Notes: a model not told the origin generated them from the letters alone. DNA of 64,000 nt from Providencia sneebia DSM 19967 (GCF_000314895.2 NZ_CM001773.1:349727-413726), one strand, 5' to 3'; positions 37,207-46,790 are shown, counted from the first letter of the stretch. Translations and numbers: made by a program.

Positions 37207-37356
37207 TAAACAGGCTACGGATAAAACTAACCAAATTATATAGCATGTGAAAATTCAAACAAATTAAGTGAATTACACTTTTTATGTCGCTAATCATGCT
37301 AAAATTTTTAGGCTATTAATCCTCATATAACAATGAGAATGATAGCCAAACTACTC

Positions 37357-37386
37357 ACCTCGCCCACCATTAGGCGAGGTTTTTTT
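37357..37386. terminator. slmA terminator, also serving pyrE
   Basis: ACCTCGCC / GGCGAGGT forms an 8-bp stem with an 8-base loop, followed by T7 on the + strand. It lies between two convergent genes. Confidence 0.9.
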
Positions 37387-37395
37387 CTTTAAAGT

Positions 37396-38037
37396 TTAAA
37401 TACCATATTGCTGGCGGTAGACTTCCATTGCAGCAAGATGTTCTTGCATATCTCCGCGCTCAGTCAAATAAGTAATCAAATCACTCATAGTGATGATCGA
37501 GTAAACCTTACAAAAATAGTCTCGTTCAATTTCTTGTACGGCGGAAATATCAGTTTTCCCTTTTTCTTGGCGGTCAAGACATAATAAAACACCATTTAAT
37601 GTTGCTTTATGTTGCTTGATAATTTCCATTGATTCACGAATAGCAGTTCCCGCTGTAATAACATCATCAACAACTACAACACGCCCCTGCAATGGACTGC
37701 CAACCAACACACCACCTTCACCATGATCTTTTGCTTCTTTACGATTAAAGCAATATGGCATATCAATATCATGATGGTCAGCCAGTGCAACGGCTGTCGT
37801 GGTTGCAATTGGAATACCTTTATAGGCAGGACCAAAAATAACATCACACTCAATAGCACTATCAAGAAGCGCTTGCGCATAAAATTGACCGACAAGAGCC
37901 AGATCACGTCCCGTATTAAATAGCCCAGCATTAAAGAAATAAGGGCTTTTACGGCCTGATTTCAGCGTAAACTCACCAAATTTAAGTACCTCTTTTTTCA
38001 TGGCAAGCTCAATAAATTCGCGCTGATAGGCTTTCAT
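37396..38037 (-). CDS. pyrE: Orotate phosphoribosyltransferase
   Basis: PyrE makes orotidine monophosphate from orotate and PRPP in pyrimidine synthesis. The 213-residue protein has [18 protein letters not shown], the flexible catalytic loop with [12 protein letters not shown] and the PRPP-binding motif [16 protein letters not shown]. The gene is downstream of rph and a transcription attenuator, the same arrangement that couples pyrE expression to UTP level in E. coli. Confidence 0.97.
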   Translation of the reverse strand: MKAYQREFIELAMKKEVLKFGEFTLKSGRKSPYFFNAGLFNTGRDLALVGQFYAQALLDSAIECDVIFGPAYKGIPIATTTAVALADHHDIDMPYCFNRKEAKDHGEGGVLVGSPLQGRVVVVDDVITAGTAIRESMEIIKQHKATLNGVLLCLDRQEKGKTDISAVQEIERDYFCKVYSIITMSDLITYLTERGDMQEHLAAMEVYRQQYGI

Positions 38038-38066
38038 GAATCAATCTCCTCAGTTTTATTAGACAT

Positions 38067-38091
38067 AAAAAAGGCGACTATTCAGCCGCCT
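38067..38091 (-). terminator. rph-pyrE attenuator hairpin
   Basis: On the minus strand AGGCGGCT, a GAAT loop and AGTCGCCT form an 8-bp stem (one G-U pair) followed by T6. It sits between the rph stop and the pyrE start. In E. coli, coupled translation of rph prevents termination here when UTP is low; the same layout suggests the same control. Confidence 0.85.
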
Positions 38092-38105
38092 GTTCAAAAA
38101 ATTTT

Positions 38106-38819
38106 TTACTTCAACGCATCTCGTTGAGCTTCAAATATGGATGCTAGCCCCTCTTTGGCTAGAGCAAGTAAATTAAGAAGTTCATCATGGCAGAAAGGTT
38201 CTCCTTCTGCAGTTCCCTGAACTTCAATCATTCGACCATCATCCATCATGACCACATTCATATCTGTTTCTGCTGCTGAATCTTCAACATATTCAAGATC
38301 ACACAGCGCTTGACCATCAACAATACCGACAGAAACAGCGGCTACCATTGATTTCAATGGACTACTCTTGAGTTTTCCATTTTCGACCATGCCATTTAAA
38401 GCATCAACAAGCGCAACGCAAGCACCGGATATTGCAGCAGTGCGTGTACCGCCATCAGCTTGTATCACATCGCAATCTAATGTAATTGTATATTCACCTA
38501 ATTTTTTTAGGTCAACCGCTGCACGTAATGAACGCGCAATCAATCGTTGGATTTCCATTGTGCGGCCAGTTTGCTTGCCTTTTGCCGCTTCACGCTGGTT
38601 ACGTGAATTAGTCGCGCGAGGTAACATGCCATATTCTGCTGTGACCCAACCTTGGCCTTGTCCTTTTAGAAAACGAGGAACGCCTTCTTCTACTGTTGCG
38701 TTACATAACACCTTAGTATCGCCAAACTCAATCAGAACAGAACCTTCCGCATGCTTGGTATAGTTACGTGTGATTTTAATTGGGCGCATTTGGTCTGCCA
38801 TTCTACCTGCTGGACGCAT
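38106..38819 (-). CDS. rph: Ribonuclease PH
   Basis: RNase PH trims the 3' ends of tRNA precursors by phosphorolysis. The start [20 protein letters not shown] and motifs [49 protein letters not shown] and [18 protein letters not shown] match E. coli. ATG 38819 follows GGAG by 8 bases. The reading frame is complete with no frameshift near the end, unlike the E. coli K-12 allele. Confidence 0.97.
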   Translation of the reverse strand: MRPAGRMADQMRPIKITRNYTKHAEGSVLIEFGDTKVLCNATVEEGVPRFLKGQGQGWVTAEYGMLPRATNSRNQREAAKGKQTGRTMEIQRLIARSLRAAVDLKKLGEYTITLDCDVIQADGGTRTAAISGACVALVDALNGMVENGKLKSSPLKSMVAAVSVGIVDGQALCDLEYVEDSAAETDMNVVMMDDGRMIEVQGTAEGEPFCHDELLNLLALAKEGLASIFEAQRDALK

Positions 38820-38941
38820 GGTGTTATCTCCGTTTTGACTTAATTTGTCGCGCATTATACGTTGTTAAACTGATAATGCCTATCATGACATCACCCATAG
38901 CGTTATAATCTCATCAATATTCATTTTTATAGGAACGAATT

Positions 38942-39805
38942 ATGATCCGTAGTATGACCGCTTTTGCCCGCCGTGATATTAAAGGGGAATGGGGGAGTGC
39001 GGCCTGGGAGCTGCGTTCCGTTAATCAACGCTATCTGGAAACTTATATCCGCCTTCCAGAACAATTTCGCAGCCTTGAGCCCGTCATCCGTGAGCGAATT
39101 CGTTCACGTTTAACCCGTGGTAAAGTTGAGTGTAACTTACGTTTTGAATTAAACGGCGCACACCAAAGTGAGCTGATCCTTAACGAAGATTTAGCCCGCC
39201 AGCTTATCAGAGCTGCTAACTGGGTTAAAAACTATAGCCATGAAGGTGAAGTGAATCCATTAGAAATCTTGCGTTGGCCGGGTGTTATGTCAGCTGGAGA
39301 GCAAGATTTAGATGCCATCAGTGAGCAACTATTAGTTGGCTTAGATGAAACTTTGGATGCTTTTATTCAAAGTCGTGAAGCTGAAGGTGCAACACTGCAT
39401 GCATTGATTGAGCAACGCCTTGATGGTGTTTTAGTCGAGGTCGCAAAAGTTCGCCAACATATGCCTGAAATACTTCAATGGCAACGTGACCGCTTACAAA
39501 CTAAATTAGACGATGCTGATATTCAGGTGGACAGTAACCGTTTAGAACAAGAATTAATTCTTCTTGCTCAGCGAATTGATGTTGCTGAAGAGCTTGATCG
39601 GCTCGAATCTCATGTCAAAGAAACCCGTAATATTCTTAAGAAAAAAGAAGCGAATGGACGTCGACTTGATTTTATGATGCAAGAGTTTAACCGCGAATCA
39701 AATACGCTGGCATCAAAATCAATTAATAGCGAAGTTACCAATTGTGCAGTAGAGCTAAAAGTATTAATTGAGCAGATGAGAGAACAGATTCAAAACATTG
39801 AGTAA
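38942..39805 (+). CDS. yicC: YicC family endoribonuclease
   Basis: The 287-residue protein matches E. coli YicC, a metal-dependent endoribonuclease family. It opens MIRSMTAFARRDIKGEWG, has ELRSVNQRYLETYIRLPEQ and ends FMMQEFNRESNTLASKSIN with the conserved C-terminal helix. It is divergent from rph. The 3' end of yicC is a known integration site for mobilizable islands in related bacteria; here foreign DNA begins about 58 bases after the stop, but the gene itself is intact. Confidence 0.95.
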   Translation: MIRSMTAFARRDIKGEWGSAAWELRSVNQRYLETYIRLPEQFRSLEPVIRERIRSRLTRGKVECNLRFELNGAHQSELILNEDLARQLIRAANWVKNYSHEGEVNPLEILRWPGVMSAGEQDLDAISEQLLVGLDETLDAFIQSREAEGATLHALIEQRLDGVLVEVAKVRQHMPEILQWQRDRLQTKLDDADIQVDSNRLEQELILLAQRIDVAEELDRLESHVKETRNILKKKEANGRRLDFMMQEFNRESNTLASKSINSEVTNCAVELKVLIEQMREQIQNIE

Positions 39806-39862
39806 CATTTCACAGTAAATCAGAGCACATCAATAAGCCAGCCGATACACTGTATTATGAAG

Positions 39863-39966
39863 TGACCCCCAATAGTTGGACAACCAATTACTGGGGGGCT
39901 TAATTTAAAATCGACAGTCAGACCTTACAAGCCGCTTAACTAAAAGTGCCCAACTTTATGGGGTCA
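39863..39966. mobile_element. 104-bp relic of an IS3-family-like element
   Basis: The ends are TGACCCCCAATAGTTGGACA (39863-39882) and TGCCCAACTTTATGGGGTCA (39947-39966), an imperfect inverted repeat of the TGACCCC...TTGGACA type found in IS3-family elements. There is no transposase between them. The right 46 bases (39923-39968) recur at 44417-44462 with one mismatch. It is either an internal deletion product or the fusion of two IS ends. Confidence 0.7.
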
Positions 39967-40351
39967 CTACATTACTCCAGACTGCATCAAACTGTTTCTT
40001 TTTTGATAAAAACACATAAAAAAAACAAATGATTATCAGTAGATATTATGCCCAATAAGGTATTTCTATTATGCGGTGTAATTCTAAAGTCGATAAGAAA
40101 CAATAAGACGTCTTTTCAAAAGAAAGTTTTTCATACTGTTTAATAATACAATGTAAGGAATGCTGAGGCTAAATAGAAGATTCAGATGATGCGGCGCGAG
40201 ATAAAACCATCTTAACTGCGCGATAAATGAATTCTATTGTTGTTTCACCAGAAGAAATAACATTTCAGTTAGACCTTAAATTAAAATGTTAAAAACCGCT
40301 ATATCTTGATAGCGGTTTTTAAGAAGAGAGCGAAAAAATTAACTGATAAAA
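39967..40351. other. Intergenic region with a terminator at 40291-40320
   Basis: This stretch carries no ORF. AAAAACCGCTAT and ATAGCGGTTTTT form a 12-bp stem with a 6-base loop at 40291-40320 and would stop the leftward phage tail genes as well as rightward reading from yicC. Confidence 0.6.
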
Positions 40352-40639
40352 TCAGTATAAATTAATCCACTCTGTCCCATTGTAGATCATCTTTCTTTTA
40401 GCCGCAGCGGCTTCCGCTTCCAGCTCTTCTTTGGTTTTGATGGTTTTATGGTAGCGATTGAAATTGTCTGCTTGCGCCGCCGTTAAGGCTTGGGAATCGG
40501 CAATTTCCTGTGCAACCCGTGAGGCTTGTTGGTCACTGACTGACTTTAACTCGTCTTCAAGTTGCTTCAATTCGGTATGAGCCGATTTCAAATCCGCCTG
40601 AATTTTTAAGCTAAGTTCAAGATTTTTGTTGTCGGCCAT
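40352..40639 (-). pseudogene. Truncated N-terminus of a phage tape measure protein (probable)
   Basis: Starting at ATG 40639, 95 residues read MADNKNLELSLKIQADLKSA then a coiled-coil and stop after MIYNGTEWINLY. The coiled-coil opening and the position directly after the G/T chaperone genes fit the start of a tape measure gene, but the usual 600-1200 residues are missing. It has no evident similarity to the start of the intact tape measure protein at 20943-24278, so this is a different phage lineage. Confidence 0.55.
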
Positions 40640-40657
40640 ATGGGTATCCAAGCCCCA

Positions 40658-40966
40658 TTAATGGGGCATTAAAAGTTGTTTAAAACGATTAAGGTATGCA
40701 CTCAGGCTTTTACCCCCAGAAAAACTGACCCCGATGTCTTGAGTGCGGTTTTGGCGCTCAATGAGTTGCTGTTTCTGAATTTCTTCATAAAACAGGGTTA
40801 ATTGTCTGGCTGTGTAATGGGGGAGTGCACGGTAGTCGTGTCCGTGGGCGACAAGACAGGCGAAGACGCTTGCCCAATCAACCGGGCTTGCCGAGCTTTT
40901 GCCATTTCGATCATCTTTTCGCGCACGGCACTCCGGGTAAAAAAAGGCGCATTGACACCCCACCAC
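40658..40966 (-). CDS. Tail assembly chaperone, GT-type frameshift extension
   Basis: This frame lies at -1 to the preceding G-like gene and overlaps its last third. Meaningful sequence starts after the A4 run in GGCAAAAGC (about 40899-40905): SSASPVDWASVFACLVAHGH, then LPHYTARQLTLFYEEIQKQQ and SFSGGKSLSAYLNRFKQL. In lambda-like phages a -1 ribosomal frameshift fuses G to T in this way to make the chaperone GT. I infer the same here; the separate ATG at 40966 is unlikely to be used. Confidence 0.65.
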   Translation of the reverse strand: MVGCQCAFFYPECRARKDDRNGKSSASPVDWASVFACLVAHGHDYRALPHYTARQLTLFYEEIQKQQLIERQNRTQDIGVSFSGGKSLSAYLNRFKQLLMPH

Positions 40967-41271
40967 ACCATTAAAAGGGCGTCGCTATCCTCACCCGTTA
41001 ACGCACTGACCCACTCGACAGATTCACCGCATGACACCGCGACAGCCTGTATAACTTCATTGGCAAGCTGACCCATCAAGTCATACAGCGCATCCAGTGA
41101 GACTTCGGCCTCTGGCGAATTAAGCATGAGTGCTTTAAAACCGTCACTGATCGCCTTAAGTGGCGCACGATACTTAAGCTGTTCTGCTAAGGTGTATTCA
41201 TGCACCACCACCTCTTTGCCTGCCAGTGTCAATGTGCGCTCGGGGAGTAAAATGGCTAATGACTCACTCAT
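40798..41271 (-). CDS. Phage tail assembly chaperone, G-like
   Basis: The 157-residue product starts MSESLAILLPERTLTLAG and contains a helical TLAEQLKYRAPLKAISDGF domain and SVEWVSALTGEDSDALL, typical of tail chaperones encoded between the tail tube and tape measure genes. It overlaps the tail tube stop by 4 bases. In an intact phage it would coat the tape measure protein during tail assembly; here the target gene is truncated. Confidence 0.65.
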   Translation of the reverse strand: MSESLAILLPERTLTLAGKEVVVHEYTLAEQLKYRAPLKAISDGFKALMLNSPEAEVSLDALYDLMGQLANEVIQAVAVSCGESVEWVSALTGEDSDALLMVWWGVNAPFFTRSAVREKMIEMAKARQARLIGQASSPVLSPTDTTTVHSPITQPDN

Positions 41272-42032
41272 GCGGAACGTCCATTAACATAGGTTAATTT
41301 GCCAAAACGCCCCATGGCATCATCGGCTTTACGAGATGTATCCATTAATAAGCCACCTTTGGTTTGTAAACCCGCTAAATTGGTTTCGTTATTGATAAGC
41401 CCTAAGTTAGAAACGGGGTCGAACTGCACTTTGTATAACTCTAAAATGACAGAGGAATCCTCTTCCGCTAAGTTCACCCCTTCATAGCGTAAGAAACGCT
41501 CTTTCGGTTTTTGGGTAAATAAGGAGGTTGCGGTATTCGCACTGTATTTATAGGCCGCTTCGGGAGCAGCAGTTTGATCTTGGGTAAAGGTGATCGCGCC
41601 AAACACCTCATCGAGCAGATAATCTTCATCAAGCACGAGTGCAGAGCCAGAGGCAGTCAAGACAACATCGGAGACACTCGGGTAAGCCAAGGTGTAGCGC
41701 TCACCCGCTTTAATGTTGGCGGGGAGTTTTTCGCCCGTCACTGACCCCGCGGCGGTTTCAATGGTTTTGCCATACAGCAATAACGCCAGATTTTCACCGG
41801 ACAGATCATGCCAGGTCATGTCGATTTCACCGGAGTTACCGAGGGCAATACGACGAGTAATGCCTTTATAGCCGGAGTAAGATTCTTTGTGCTCAATTTT
41901 TTCAGTGCTTAACGTCACATTAAATACACTCACATCACCGATAAAGCGCTGCGCTAACGCACGTCCAAATTCATCACGCTCGGCTAAAAAGAGGCGACCT
42001 TGACCATAATAATAAGTTTCAGGTTGCTGCAT
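41268..42032 (-). CDS. Phage major tail tube-like protein
   Basis: The 254-residue product begins MQQPETYYYGQGRLFLAERD and has FNVTLSTEKIEHKESYSGYK and ALGNSGEIDMTWHDLSGENL, the pattern of tail tube proteins of transposable siphophages (B3/D3112-like), recognised by pattern rather than search. It is complete and is followed by G-, GT- and truncated H-like genes in standard tail order. Without a full phage it is probably silent. Confidence 0.7.
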   Translation of the reverse strand: MQQPETYYYGQGRLFLAERDEFGRALAQRFIGDVSVFNVTLSTEKIEHKESYSGYKGITRRIALGNSGEIDMTWHDLSGENLALLLYGKTIETAAGSVTGEKLPANIKAGERYTLAYPSVSDVVLTASGSALVLDEDYLLDEVFGAITFTQDQTAAPEAAYKYSANTATSLFTQKPKERFLRYEGVNLAEEDSSVILELYKVQFDPVSNLGLINNETNLAGLQTKGGLLMDTSRKADDAMGRFGKLTYVNGRSA

Positions 42033-42271
42033 TAGACTTCTCCTTTCTCATTAGGCTGAGAAACTGTTGATACTGGGGAAAGTGCAACAGCACTCTCCTC
42101 AATCGATTTTTTAGGGGTATTGGCTTTGGGTTTGGCTATATTGTTTAGCTCTAACCAAGCCTGTGTTGCCGCATCTACATGCAGTGATTCTCCTTTGCCG
42201 TAGAGTTTTCCCGCATGGGTACCAGCATGTATTAGTAATTGAAGAGGCTCATGCGTTGCCAATCCCAACAC
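42032..42271 (-). pseudogene. Truncated phage protein upstream of the tail tube gene
   Basis: Only the part after about 42220 looks genuine: HAGTHAGKLYGKGESLHVDA and QAWLELNNIAKP, resembling small phage proteins that precede tail genes. The first 15 or so codons are the antisense of a foreign ATPase gene on the + strand. The junction near 42220 marks a deletion or inversion that removed its true start. Confidence 0.55.
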
Positions 42272-42582
42272 TGAAGCACCTAAAACGCTTTTTTGAGTTG
42301 GAGAACGGCTTTAAAAAGTTGCTTTCTATTGTGTTGATTGGGCAGCCTGAATTGTCTCTCAAACTGTCTGAACGCAACCAAGCGGTACGTGAAGTGGTTC
42401 AGCGTTGTGAGGTGGTGCAGCTCCCACCACTCGATAATCAGTTAAATGAGTTTTTAACTTTTAAGTTTGGACGCACAGGTAAGCCGATTAATGAAGTACT
42501 CACCGACTGCGCCATTGAAGCGATACGCAACCGACTAAGCCAAGTCAAAAGTGGTCGTCGAGAAGCGGTAAGCCTGCTTTAG
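42220..42582 (+). pseudogene. C-terminal fragment of a MuB/ExeA-type AAA ATPase
   Basis: The frame reads VLVIEEAHALPIPTLKHL (Walker B with EEAH), then LLSIVLIGQPELSLKL (sensor 1), CEVVQLPPLDNQLNEFLTF and NEVLTDCAIEAIRNRLSQ. This is the transposition-helper ATPase family that includes phage MuB, TniB and ExeA. Walker A and the N-terminus are missing, replaced at about 42220 by phage tail sequence in opposite orientation. With the nearby tail genes it suggests a wrecked transposable phage. Confidence 0.75.
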
Positions 42583-42830
42583 TGTCCCAATATATCCCCA
42601 TACCTACCACTAAATACCAGAATTATCGCACACCCTTATATTATTTATCTCACTTCTCATCATTCAGAGATAATGAACACCACTGATTTATCAACGCCAA
42701 TTTTAATTGAGTTCGAGGAATTTAAAAAACACTCCTTTCCCATACGAAAGACAAAGAAGGGGGCTGGGATACGGCTATTTCTGGATTAGCGCTGTGTCGC
42801 TATACAACAACGACAGAATCAGAAGGTTGG

Positions 42831-43604
42831 ATGTATGAGCCAAGTTTGGCTATTGCTGCTCAAGGTGCAAAAAAAATAACAATAGGCTTAGAAACAAATT
42901 GTTATCGCCCTATGAATATGCTTTTGACATCATCTGATATACCCACCTTTGCTAACGTCTGTGAAGCATCTAAAGAGGCACCATTTTTAGCCATCTTACT
43001 CAAATTAGACCTCTCTTTATTGCCTGAATTATTAGCGGAGAATCGATTTGAATTATTGCAAGAGAGCAATCAACATAGAGCCCAACAAATCGTTCCTGCC
43101 ACAGCACCAATATTACAAGCAGTGACTAGACTTATTAAACTGATTGATACACCAGAAGATGTACCTTTCATTGCTCCTTTGATCCAAAAAGAGATCCTTT
43201 ATTACTTATTACGATCAAATGGTGGTTCAAGACAGCAGTTATTAGCATCGCAACATCCTCAATGCCGTCAAATTAATCAAGCTCTTGATTGGGTTAAGCT
43301 GCATTATCGTGACACTATCCGTATTGAAGATTTGACTACGTTAGTAGGAATGAGTACCTCTTCATTTCATTTCCACTTTAAAAACCGAACGGGTATGACA
43401 CCATTACAATATCAAAAATGGCTACGCCTTAATGAAGCTCGACGTATTATGTTAATTGAAATGGCAGACGTCTCTGAAGCTGCATTTAGAGTGGGATATG
43501 AAAGTCCATCACAATTTAGTCGTGAATATCATCGATTATTTGGTCTCGCCCCTTTAAAAGATATCCAACGATTAAAAATATCTGACACTGAAAGGGTATC
43601 TTAG
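42831..43604 (+). CDS. AraC-family regulator, perhaps frameshifted at the 5' end
   Basis: The C-terminal DNA-binding domain has two helix-turn-helix units: IRIEDLTTLVGMSTSSFHFH and VSEAAFRVGYESPSQFSREY. The N-terminal part (IAAQGAKKITIG and on) is the AraC_N cupin-like ligand domain. From ATG 42831 it has 257 residues, about 45 fewer than usual. The missing start seems to be just upstream: ATG 42674 opens a frame, and after an A6 run near 42722-42727 another frame gives SHTKDKEGGWDTAISGLALC, a natural lead into 42831. The gene therefore probably carries a one-base frameshift. It neighbours mdaB in the same direction and may regulate it. Confidence 0.75.
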   Translation: MYEPSLAIAAQGAKKITIGLETNCYRPMNMLLTSSDIPTFANVCEASKEAPFLAILLKLDLSLLPELLAENRFELLQESNQHRAQQIVPATAPILQAVTRLIKLIDTPEDVPFIAPLIQKEILYYLLRSNGGSRQQLLASQHPQCRQINQALDWVKLHYRDTIRIEDLTTLVGMSTSSFHFHFKNRTGMTPLQYQKWLRLNEARRIMLIEMADVSEAAFRVGYESPSQFSREYHRLFGLAPLKDIQRLKISDTERVS

Positions 43605-43702
43605 GATTATTAGGCAAGAATAATGGAGAAATGAGTTAAAGCAATAATGAATGATTGCGTTACAGTCATGCTATTAGATATTGGTATACAAAGGAGTTTG
43701 AA

Positions 43703-44296
43703 GTGACTAACGTATTTATTATTAATGCATCAAAAGAATTTGGCGGTTCAGAAGGAAAACTCAACGATCATTTAACCCAAGTTGCGACGACATTGCTATC
43801 TTCACATCAGATAAATGTGCAATCAACACGTATTGATGATGGTTACGATAATGATGAAGAAGTTGATAAATATTTATGGGCTGACGTTATTATTTATCAA
43901 ATGCCAGCGTGGTGGATGGAAGGGCCTTGGATCTTAAAAAAATATATTGATGATGTATTTAGTGCAGGTGACGGCAAACTATTTATTGATGATGGTCGAA
44001 CACGAAAAGATCCTTCAAAAAAATATGGTTCGGGAGGATTGTTACAAGATAAAAAATATTTACTCTCTGTGACTTGGAATGCGCCATTTGAATCTTTTGA
44101 AGAACAAGAGCAATTCTTTGAAGGAAAAGGTATTGATGCGGTGTATTTTCCATTCCACAAAGCAAATCAATTTTTAGGCATGGAAGGATTAAAAACCTTC
44201 GGGATGTTTGATGTGGTAAAACAACCTCACATTGAAAAAGATGTTGAGGCGTATAAAAAACACTTAGAACAAGAAATTATTGGCTTGCATCGTTAA
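43703..44296 (+). CDS. mdaB: NAD(P)H quinone reductase, MdaB-like flavodoxin-fold
   Basis: The protein is a flavin-dependent quinone reductase family member that protects from redox-active compounds. GTG 43703 after AGGAG gives 197 residues: VTNVFIINASKEFGGSEGKL, YQMPAWWMEGPWILKKYIDD and VTWNAPFESFEEQEQFF. These are close to E. coli MdaB (193 residues). An upstream in-frame ATG lacks a ribosome site. An AraC-family gene lies just before it. A GGCCTGA-type hairpin follows (44384-44420), whose T run appears to be replaced by an IS end. Confidence 0.85.
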   Translation: MTNVFIINASKEFGGSEGKLNDHLTQVATTLLSSHQINVQSTRIDDGYDNDEEVDKYLWADVIIYQMPAWWMEGPWILKKYIDDVFSAGDGKLFIDDGRTRKDPSKKYGSGGLLQDKKYLLSVTWNAPFESFEEQEQFFEGKGIDAVYFPFHKANQFLGMEGLKTFGMFDVVKQPHIEKDVEAYKKHLEQEIIGLHR

Positions 44297-44416
44297 ACTT
44301 AGCCAAGCGTATTTATTGGCTATCTTTTATTTACAAGAGATCTAAACAGCCACAATTCAGTAGAAATGAAAAAGATAGATTAAAAGGCCTGACTCCGGTT
44401 GTATATCGAAATCAGG

Positions 44417-44462
44417 CCTTACAAGCCGCTTAACTAAAAGTGTCCAACTTTATGGGGTCACT
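44417..44462. repeat. Second copy of the IS3-like end
   Basis: These 46 bases match 39923-39968 with a single difference and end in TTTATGGGGTCACT. The two copies bracket the whole acquired segment of phage relics, araC and mdaB. They are in direct orientation, so recombination between them could delete 4.5 kb. Confidence 0.8.
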
Positions 44463-44553
44463 TCATTATCTGGCTTTTTTGTTTTCAACACATTGTTGTT
44501 ATAGCGATAGTGCAAACATACTTTGCCATTCAAACAAGGTGCCAAGAATTCAT

Positions 44554-45720
44554 TTAATCACTACCAAATAAATCGCGGGTATACACTTTTTCTGCAACAT
44601 CTTCCAGTTCAGGCACCATGCGGTTAGCCAAAATAATGTCACAATCGGCTTTAAATGCCTCCAAATCGCGATACACTTTTGAACGGAAAAACTCGTCTTC
44701 TTTTAGTACTGGCTCATAGACGATGACTTCAATGCCTTTGGCTTTGATGCGTTTCATCACACCTTGCACCGCAGAAGCACGGAAGTTATCTGAACCGGCT
44801 TTCATGACTAGGCGATAAACACCCACTTTGCGCGGTGACTTGGCAATAATGGCATCAGAGATAAAATCTTTACGCGTGCGATTTGATTCAACAATGGCAT
44901 TAATCAGGTTGTTTGGCACATCATCATAGTTCGCCAACAGCTGTTTGGTGTCTTTTGGTAAACAATAACCGCCATAACCAAAGGACGGGTTGTTGTAATG
45001 GCTGCCAATACGTGGGTCTAATGACACACCTTCAATAATTTGGCGGGCATTCAGACCCCGACTTTCTGCGTAAGTATCGAGTTCATTAAAATACGCAACG
45101 CGCATCGCTAAGTAAGTGTTAGCAAACAGTTTAATGGCTTCGGCTTCTGTACCATCCGTAAATAAAACGGGGACATCTTTTTTAATTGCACCTTCGAGCA
45201 ACAAATCTGCAAAAATTTGGGCGCGTTCAGAGCGTTCACCGACCACAATGCGTGAAGGATACAGATTGTCATACAGCGCACGACCTTCACGTAAAAACTC
45301 AGGTGAGAAAATCACATTGGTGTAGCCAAACTCTTCACGTAAGCGCTCAGTAAAGCCAACTGGAATAGTCGATTTGACAATAATCGTGGCGTTTGGATTG
45401 ATTTTTTGCACATCATGAATGACCGACTCAACCGATTGGGTATTAAAGTAGTTGGTTTTCGGGTCATAGTCAGTCGGCGTGGCCACAATCACATAATCAG
45501 CCCCAGTATAGGCTTCTTGGATATCTTGCGTGGCACGGAAATTAAGCTTTTTCTCCCGTAAAAACTGCTCAATTTCAGTATCAATAATCGGAGATTGGTG
45601 ATTATTTAACATCGCCACTTTTTCGGGGATGATATCGACTGCGACAACTTCGTGGTTTTGTGACAGTAACATGGCATTGGACAGACCGACATAGCCTGTT
45701 CCGGCAATTGCAATTTTCAA
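44554..45720 (-). CDS. ugd: UDP-glucose 6-dehydrogenase
   Basis: Ugd oxidises UDP-glucose to UDP-glucuronate with two NAD+. The 388-residue protein has the Rossmann start [28 protein letters not shown], the hinge [13 protein letters not shown] and the catalytic cysteine in [13 protein letters not shown]. Its partner 68 bases upstream is a nucleotide-sugar epimerase, so together they would turn UDP-glucose into UDP-galacturonate for surface polysaccharide. Ugd also feeds L-Ara4N modification of lipid A. Confidence 0.96.
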   Translation of the reverse strand: MKIAIAGTGYVGLSNAMLLSQNHEVVAVDIIPEKVAMLNNHQSPIIDTEIEQFLREKKLNFRATQDIQEAYTGADYVIVATPTDYDPKTNYFNTQSVESVIHDVQKINPNATIIVKSTIPVGFTERLREEFGYTNVIFSPEFLREGRALYDNLYPSRIVVGERSERAQIFADLLLEGAIKKDVPVLFTDGTEAEAIKLFANTYLAMRVAYFNELDTYAESRGLNARQIIEGVSLDPRIGSHYNNPSFGYGGYCLPKDTKQLLANYDDVPNNLINAIVESNRTRKDFISDAIIAKSPRKVGVYRLVMKAGSDNFRASAVQGVMKRIKAKGIEVIVYEPVLKEDEFFRSKVYRDLEAFKADCDIILANRMVPELEDVAEKVYTRDLFGSD

Positions 45721-45788
45721 AACTCGCCTCTCATCAAATTCATTTTCAAATAATACCGTTAGTATACCGTTCGCAACGCAATAATAAG

Positions 45789-46790
45789 CTACTGGCTATA
45801 ATAAGATTGATACCAATCAACAAAAGCCTGTACCCCTTGCTCAATAGACACTTGCGGGCGATATCCTGTCACAGTAAAAAGATCTTCAGTATCTGCCCAC
45901 GTGGTGTATACGTCGCCCGCTTGCATCGGCAAAAAGTTTTTAATCGCTTGTTTACCCAGTGATTGTTCAAGCGCAGCAATAAAGTCCGTTAATTGAACGG
46001 GCTGACCATTACCAATATTGTATAAACGGTATGGTGCGCTACTTTGTGCTGGTGTGAGTGAGCGATTTTCAGGGTCGGCTTGCGGAATAATATCAGAAAT
46101 GCGAATGATGCCTTCGACAATATCATCAATGAAAGTGAAATCACGGCTCAAATTGCCGTTATTATAAACATCAATCGGTTCCCCTGCTAAAATAGCTTTA
46201 GTGAATTTAAATAAAGCCATATCCGGGCGTCCCCACGGGCCATACACGGTAAAAAAGCGCAAACCGGTTGTTGGCAATTGGTAGAGATGTGAATAAGAGT
46301 GCGCCATTAATTCATTGGCTTTTTTGGTTGCGGCATATAACGAAACGGGATGGTCTGTTGGCATATCCGTGTTAAACGGTGTTTGCTCCGTCATGCCATA
46401 GACTGAGCTGGATGATGCATAAACTAAATGTTTGATTTTAGCTTGGCGGCAACCTTCAAGAATAGCAAGATGCCCGCTAAGGTTACTGTCAGCATAAGCA
46501 AATGGATTTTGTAATGAATAACGGACACCTGCTTGAGCAGCAAGGTGGATCACGCGATCAAACCCTTCTTGAGTACAAAGTACCACAACTTTTTCTCTAT
46601 CAGTAATATCAAGTGGGATAAAGCGAAAATGAGGATGTTGCTCAAGAATATGTAGGCGAGATTGTTTAAGCCCTTGGTCATAATAATTGTTCATATTGTC
46701 AATGCCAACAACATGATGACCATTATCTAACAAACGTCGACACAAACTAAAACCAATAAAACCCGCACAGCCAGTCACTAAGTATTTCAT
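45789..46790 (-). CDS. UDP-glucuronate 4-epimerase-like NAD-dependent epimerase
   Basis: The 333-residue extended SDR has [24 protein letters not shown] and the catalytic [11 protein letters not shown] (YxxxK), then [18 protein letters not shown], the signature of the UDP-GlcA 4-epimerase group (CapI, LspL, GalE-like). It lies upstream of ugd in the same direction. I infer UDP-glucuronate as substrate, giving UDP-galacturonate; UDP-glucose cannot be excluded. Galacturonate is, to my knowledge, a common core sugar in this family of bacteria. Confidence 0.85.
   Translation of the reverse strand: MKYLVTGCAGFIGFSLCRRLLDNGHHVVGIDNMNNYYDQGLKQSRLHILEQHPHFRFIPLDITDREKVVVLCTQEGFDRVIHLAAQAGVRYSLQNPFAYADSNLSGHLAILEGCRQAKIKHLVYASSSSVYGMTEQTPFNTDMPTDHPVSLYAATKKANELMAHSYSHLYQLPTTGLRFFTVYGPWGRPDMALFKFTKAILAGEPIDVYNNGNLSRDFTFIDDIVEGIIRISDIIPQADPENRSLTPAQSSAPYRLYNIGNGQPVQLTDFIAALEQSLGKQAIKNFLPMQAGDVYTTWADTEDLFTVTGYRPQVSIEQGVQAFVDWYQSYYSQ

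Noticed and set aside
38942..39805. yicC as the integration target of the phage-relic region
   Set aside because: The 3' end of yicC is a known island target, but no integrase, no att repeat at the yicC stop and an IS relic at the boundary were found, so IS activity explains the junction better.
40906..40966. Independent start for the T-like frame at 40966
   Set aside because: The first 20 codons of this frame are antisensical to the G-like protein reading and look unnatural; a -1 frameshift from G explains the downstream conserved part better.
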